Below are positions 44,701-46,477 of a stretch of DNA of 46,477 nt, one piece after another (the stretch's first letter is position 1; every line of letters starts with the position of its first letter). The notes under the pieces are model-generated. The model worked only from the letters and a program-made list of their open reading frames with translations, was not told where the DNA came from and made no database searches. This DNA comes from Planctomycetaceae bacterium. Lineage in GTDB: Bacteria > Planctomycetota > Planctomycetia > Pirellulales > Pirellulaceae. Both the position numbers and the translations under genes were made by a program. The stretch covers positions 33,709 through 80,185 of the forward strand of contig PBNZ01000020.1 of NCBI GenBank assembly GCA_002723275.1, given 5' to 3'.

Positions 44701-44878
44701 CAATTTTTGCCACCGGGGCCGATTCTCCAACCGCTCTGGACGGCTCAACCTGCGGATACTGTTCGGACACCTGACTCGCATCTTGAGCGACCGTGCACGG
44801 TGCCACGCAAACAAATGCGATAACTAACACGAAACAAAATGAGATTTGTGGAAGCCAAAAAGAAGGCATACTTCGCAT
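41720..44878 (-). CDS. PVC-type secreted propeller/HEAT/cytochrome c protein
   Basis: Domains in order: signal peptide (residues 1-32); a galactose-binding-like beta-sandwich (about 70-170, AKWIWGAGD to EARNDG); a beta-propeller (about 215-590, FVLQPGFKIELLY, then RDTNGDDQYDELVKL and DMDFNPDGELFAYDAD); HEAT-like helices (about 600-800); and a C-terminal cytochrome c domain with heme site CMTCH (C920, C923, H924), ending in the segment LLDNLNRDEMLDLLTYLLSRG. This is the membrane-bound-dehydrogenase-like type very expanded in planctomycetes and Verrucomicrobia. Likely a periplasmic electron-transfer oxidoreductase, possibly for carbohydrates or their derivatives, but the substrate is unknown. 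GGAGAG lies before the ATG. Confidence 0.92.
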   Translation of the reverse strand: MRSMPSFWLPQISFCFVLVIAFVCVAPCTVAQDASQVSEQYPQVEPSRAVGESAPVAKIADKETEGPSDNAKWIWGAGDLQDAKELVFRKEFESQAKRASLVMTCDNRMRVYLNGQEVAASTEWTDPVRVDVTRALKRGKNVLEVEARNDGSAAGLIGELKLGKKAAIATDGSWQVAKTRDSSDWLTARVVGVLGSNPWGDVFAGGAKVASTDANTFVLQPGFKIELLYTVPKNEQGSWVCLTKDSRGRLLSSDQGNTGIYRITPSPIGTDQPTCVERLDLDISSAQGMLEAFDSLYFSVNGGPGSGFYRARDTNGDDQYDELVKLSEFLGGGEHGPHAIRLSPDGESLYVICGNHTNPPKDFAASRVPSNWGEDLLLPRQWDARGHARGRLAPGGWIAKTDPDGKSWEIVSIGYRNPYDMDFNPDGELFAYDADMEWDMGTPWYRPTRAVHATSGSEFGWRSGTGKWPNYFVDSLPAAVDLGPGSPVGVTFGTGAKFPEKYQRALYLLDWTFGTMYAVHLKPEGSSYVGEKEEFVSRGALPLTDAVIGDDGAMYFTVGGRGTQSALYRVTYVGDESTKLVDGHDQEGAELRALRRELEEFHHTQSIAADNVEAMDLVWNSLGHDDRHIRYAASVALAHQDVRQWLKRLKDEKGASNRIQAVVSLARAGSQQFKDDADVRNDLRDAALEALLDIAFQNLTESQQLDLLRAYSLVFIRLGRPDQQTSAKIVGELNPSFPGKDHNVNQELARVLVYLNAPGVVQKSLALMDESYEMQSEEMEKLLARNRGYGSTIANMLANHPELQKLQYAFMLRNMRYGWTLEERQKYFDWLEKAKQRSGGASYVGFIDKIRNEALANLSEDERAALEASSPPPPPKEEELPKPQGPGKAWTVDDVVAAASGGFTGRNFENGKKMFAAAKCMTCHRFDGRGGATGPDLTSVSGRFSIRDLADALVEPSKVISDQYRANIIETAQGLVVTGRIVAEDEEQLTVQINAEDASQIAVVKREDVEEMTPSPTSLMPDKLLDNLNRDEMLDLLTYLLSRGNPDDLMFQ

Positions 44879-45240
44879 TGGGAAGGCTCTCCGAACTGGC
44901 GGTGGCGATAAATTCGTGGCGAATGGCGGTGTGTCGCCCTTTTTGGGGTGCCCAATTTTAAGGCGAGACAGGTGGCTGATGAAAGCCCGAGATCCGACTC
45001 ATTTCTGGAAACCTATAAATCCTTGTTCAAATGCGGAAACCCTTCATCTATCTGTTAAATCCAGGAAACAAAAATTCGAGCGATCCGATCAATACCCCTT
45101 TTTGCAAGTTGTGAATAAACTCAATAGGTGGAGAGATTGACTCCGCAGCCTCCGGGCATCTTACTTATTTCTTTGTCACGGCTGCAAACGGATTCACCGG
45201 AACAGCCGAACGACATCATATGAGCAACGACGGATTCTCA
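44879..45240. other. Divergent intergenic region, no gene seen
   Basis: About 360 bases between the propeller/cytochrome c gene (minus) and the metalloprotease gene (plus), becoming AT-rich from about 45000. It should hold both promoters. I found no convincing hairpin, operator or extra gene. An in-frame ATG at 45220 lies in its last part and could be an alternative start of the protease. Confidence 0.4.
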
Positions 45241-46477
45241 ATGACCATCAGGAAATGCCAAAGGATTTGCCAATCTCTGCTCGCTGCTGCAATTTGCTTG
45301 ACGTGGACGTTGCCCTCTCACAGCCAGAATGAAACGCTGTCGTTTGGGTATAGCAACCTGCTGGACGGCGGGTTAGAGCTCCAAAACCGATTTGAACCGT
45401 ACGAGATGGTATTGGCGGTCGAGGAGGCTTTGGGGCTTTGGGCGCAATATATTCCTGTTGATTTCGTTGAACAGCCGGCTGGACAAATCGTTGTTGGAGA
45501 CTCGCAATACCCGAGCTTCGGCCAGCCACAGATCCTACTCGGGCACCACGGATTGGACGGCAATACGCTCGCCCACGCATTCGGTCCAGGTTTCGGCGGA
45601 CTCGCCTACGACGTGCATATGGACAGCTCGAATCGCGTCTGGAGTGAAGATTTTTTCCTGACGACAATGACCCACGAGTTGGGGCATTCCATCGGAATCA
45701 ACGACCATATTGAAGGCGTGACTGCGATCATGAATGCATCGATCGGAGCGTCCAACAATAATTTGATGGAAGGGCTTGGTGAAGGCTACCTGTTTGCTCC
45801 TGACATTGCCGCCGCTCGAAGGGAATGGGGCCGCGGCAGCGGCGAAGTGATCACTCGCCGGGTATGGCAGGGAGGCAACTCGAAAAACTGGTCCACGCAT
45901 GGCAATTGGGATCGCGGCTGGCGGCCCTCGGCGACTGCAGACGTCTATTTGCAATCCGAGGGCACGGATCTTGTCATCGATCAAGAACAATCGATTCGTT
46001 CATTGACGCTGGGAGCTGCCCAACAAAAACTTGGGATCGAGAGCAACGGAGAGCTAACGGTTCGCAAGAATCTCCAGCTTGGCAGCTTAGACGGCGGATC
46101 GGAACTTGTTTCCGAAGGAGCCTCAGCCCGCACGCGGATTCCCACGAACTCTTCACTCGGCCGGCGTTGGCAAGAGGCTGATTTCAATGACGCAAACTGG
46201 ATTCAGGGTCGGACTGGTATCGGTTACGACACCCAGATCGACTTTCGCAGCCTAATTGAAACTGATGTTCGAAGCTCCATGCGAAATCGCAACGCGAGTC
46301 TCTACACTCGGCTGGAATTTGAGGTTGAAGATCCGGCAGAAATCGAATTTATGACGCTTCGCATGCGATACGACGACGGTTTCGTCGCCTATTTGAACGG
46401 CAACGAGATTGCCTCGGCGAATGCGCCCGGAGCCCCCGTCTGGAATTCCCGAGCTACCGGGCAGGCCGACGACGACG
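45241..46477 (+). CDS. Secreted metzincin-like zinc metalloprotease (partial, cut by window end)
   Basis: The reading frame stays open to the window edge, so the C-terminus is missing. A signal peptide (residues 1-29, ending near PSHSQ) precedes a catalytic domain with the zinc motif THELGHSIGINDH: H145, E146 and H149 bind zinc, G152 is the conserved glycine, and the third ligand would be D155 (with H156 next to it), as in snapalysin-type proteases. A Met-turn-like IMNAS lies at about 170. From about residue 195 a different domain begins; its later part (GIGYDTQIDFRSLI, LRMRYDDGFVAYLNGNEIA) is a beta-sandwich common in planctomycete secreted proteins. ATG 45241 is preferred for the signal peptide; ATG 45220 is the alternative. 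Confidence 0.85.
   Translation, partial: MTIRKCQRICQSLLAAAICLTWTLPSHSQNETLSFGYSNLLDGGLELQNRFEPYEMVLAVEEALGLWAQYIPVDFVEQPAGQIVVGDSQYPSFGQPQILLGHHGLDGNTLAHAFGPGFGGLAYDVHMDSSNRVWSEDFFLTTMTHELGHSIGINDHIEGVTAIMNASIGASNNNLMEGLGEGYLFAPDIAAARREWGRGSGEVITRRVWQGGNSKNWSTHGNWDRGWRPSATADVYLQSEGTDLVIDQEQSIRSLTLGAAQQKLGIESNGELTVRKNLQLGSLDGGSELVSEGASARTRIPTNSSLGRRWQEADFNDANWIQGRTGIGYDTQIDFRSLIETDVRSSMRNRNASLYTRLEFEVEDPAEIEFMTLRMRYDDGFVAYLNGNEIASANAPGAPVWNSRATGQADDD

Noticed and set aside
44793-45140. Plus-strand frame across the start of the propeller/cytochrome c gene
   Set aside because: It begins antisense inside the signal-peptide region of that gene and has no recognisable feature.

Overview
The window looks like a chromosomal segment of a planctomycete of the Pirellulaceae/Rhodopirellula type. 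The signs are secreted sulfatases of the formylglycine type, a large PVC-type protein combining a beta-propeller with cytochrome c, a DUF1080 (3-keto-disaccharide hydrolase-like) protein, an FG-GAP/VCBS secreted protein, CehA/McbA-like secreted proteins, and a gene set for mannosylglucosylglycerate-type compatible solutes like the one known from Rhodopirellula baltica. Base composition is moderate in GC throughout. I see no rRNA, tRNA, CRISPR array, transposase or prophage, so this reads as core plus lineage-specific chromosome rather than an island.

Layout. 1-5.9 kb: a secreted His-rich barrel-like protein, an FMN-dependent alpha-hydroxy-acid oxidase, a prolyl oligopeptidase and an O6-methylguanine-DNA methyltransferase. 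6-13.1 kb: lineage hypotheticals, a fatty acid desaturase convergent with a two-component system whose kinase has almost no periplasmic loop, a zinc-ribbon protein and a CehA/McbA-like secreted protein. 13.6-21 kb: housekeeping genes, namely a DnaJ/CbpA chaperone, rnpA-yidD overlapping by 4 bp, a FlgI-like/HEAT lipoprotein and smc. 21-24.7 kb: a long non-coding stretch with hairpins leading to a small HTH-receiver protein, then moaC overlapping a polyprenyl diphosphate synthase gene, and nrdR. 24.9-27.2 kb: a DUF1080 protein and a polytopic membrane/TPR protein. 27.5-34.3 kb: the compatible-solute cluster. 34.4-36.3 kb: a GNAT acetyltransferase and an orphan membrane-fusion-type protein. 36.3-46.5 kb: two overlapping sulfatases, an FG-GAP protein, nagB, the PVC propeller/cytochrome c protein and the start of a secreted metzincin-like protease cut by the window edge.

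How the genes work together. The most coherent unit is 27534-34336: a GT4-type glycosyltransferase, a HAD hydrolase (4-bp overlap), a second GT4-type glycosyltransferase, a GH13_18 sucrose-phosphorylase-like enzyme and a GT81 glucosyl-3-phosphoglycerate synthase. This fits synthesis of glucosyl-3-phosphoglycerate, its mannosylation and dephosphorylation, plus a phosphorylase for recovery. It has one glycosyltransferase more than the known pathway needs. The 36-45 kb block (sulfatases, NagB, secreted heme/propeller protein) fits scavenging of sulfated, amino-sugar-containing polysaccharides.

Limits. Functions are assigned from motifs read by eye in the translated sequence; no database search was possible. 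Start codons were chosen from Shine-Dalgarno-like sequences and signal peptides and may be off by a few codons. Base-pairing was checked only for the short stems cited.
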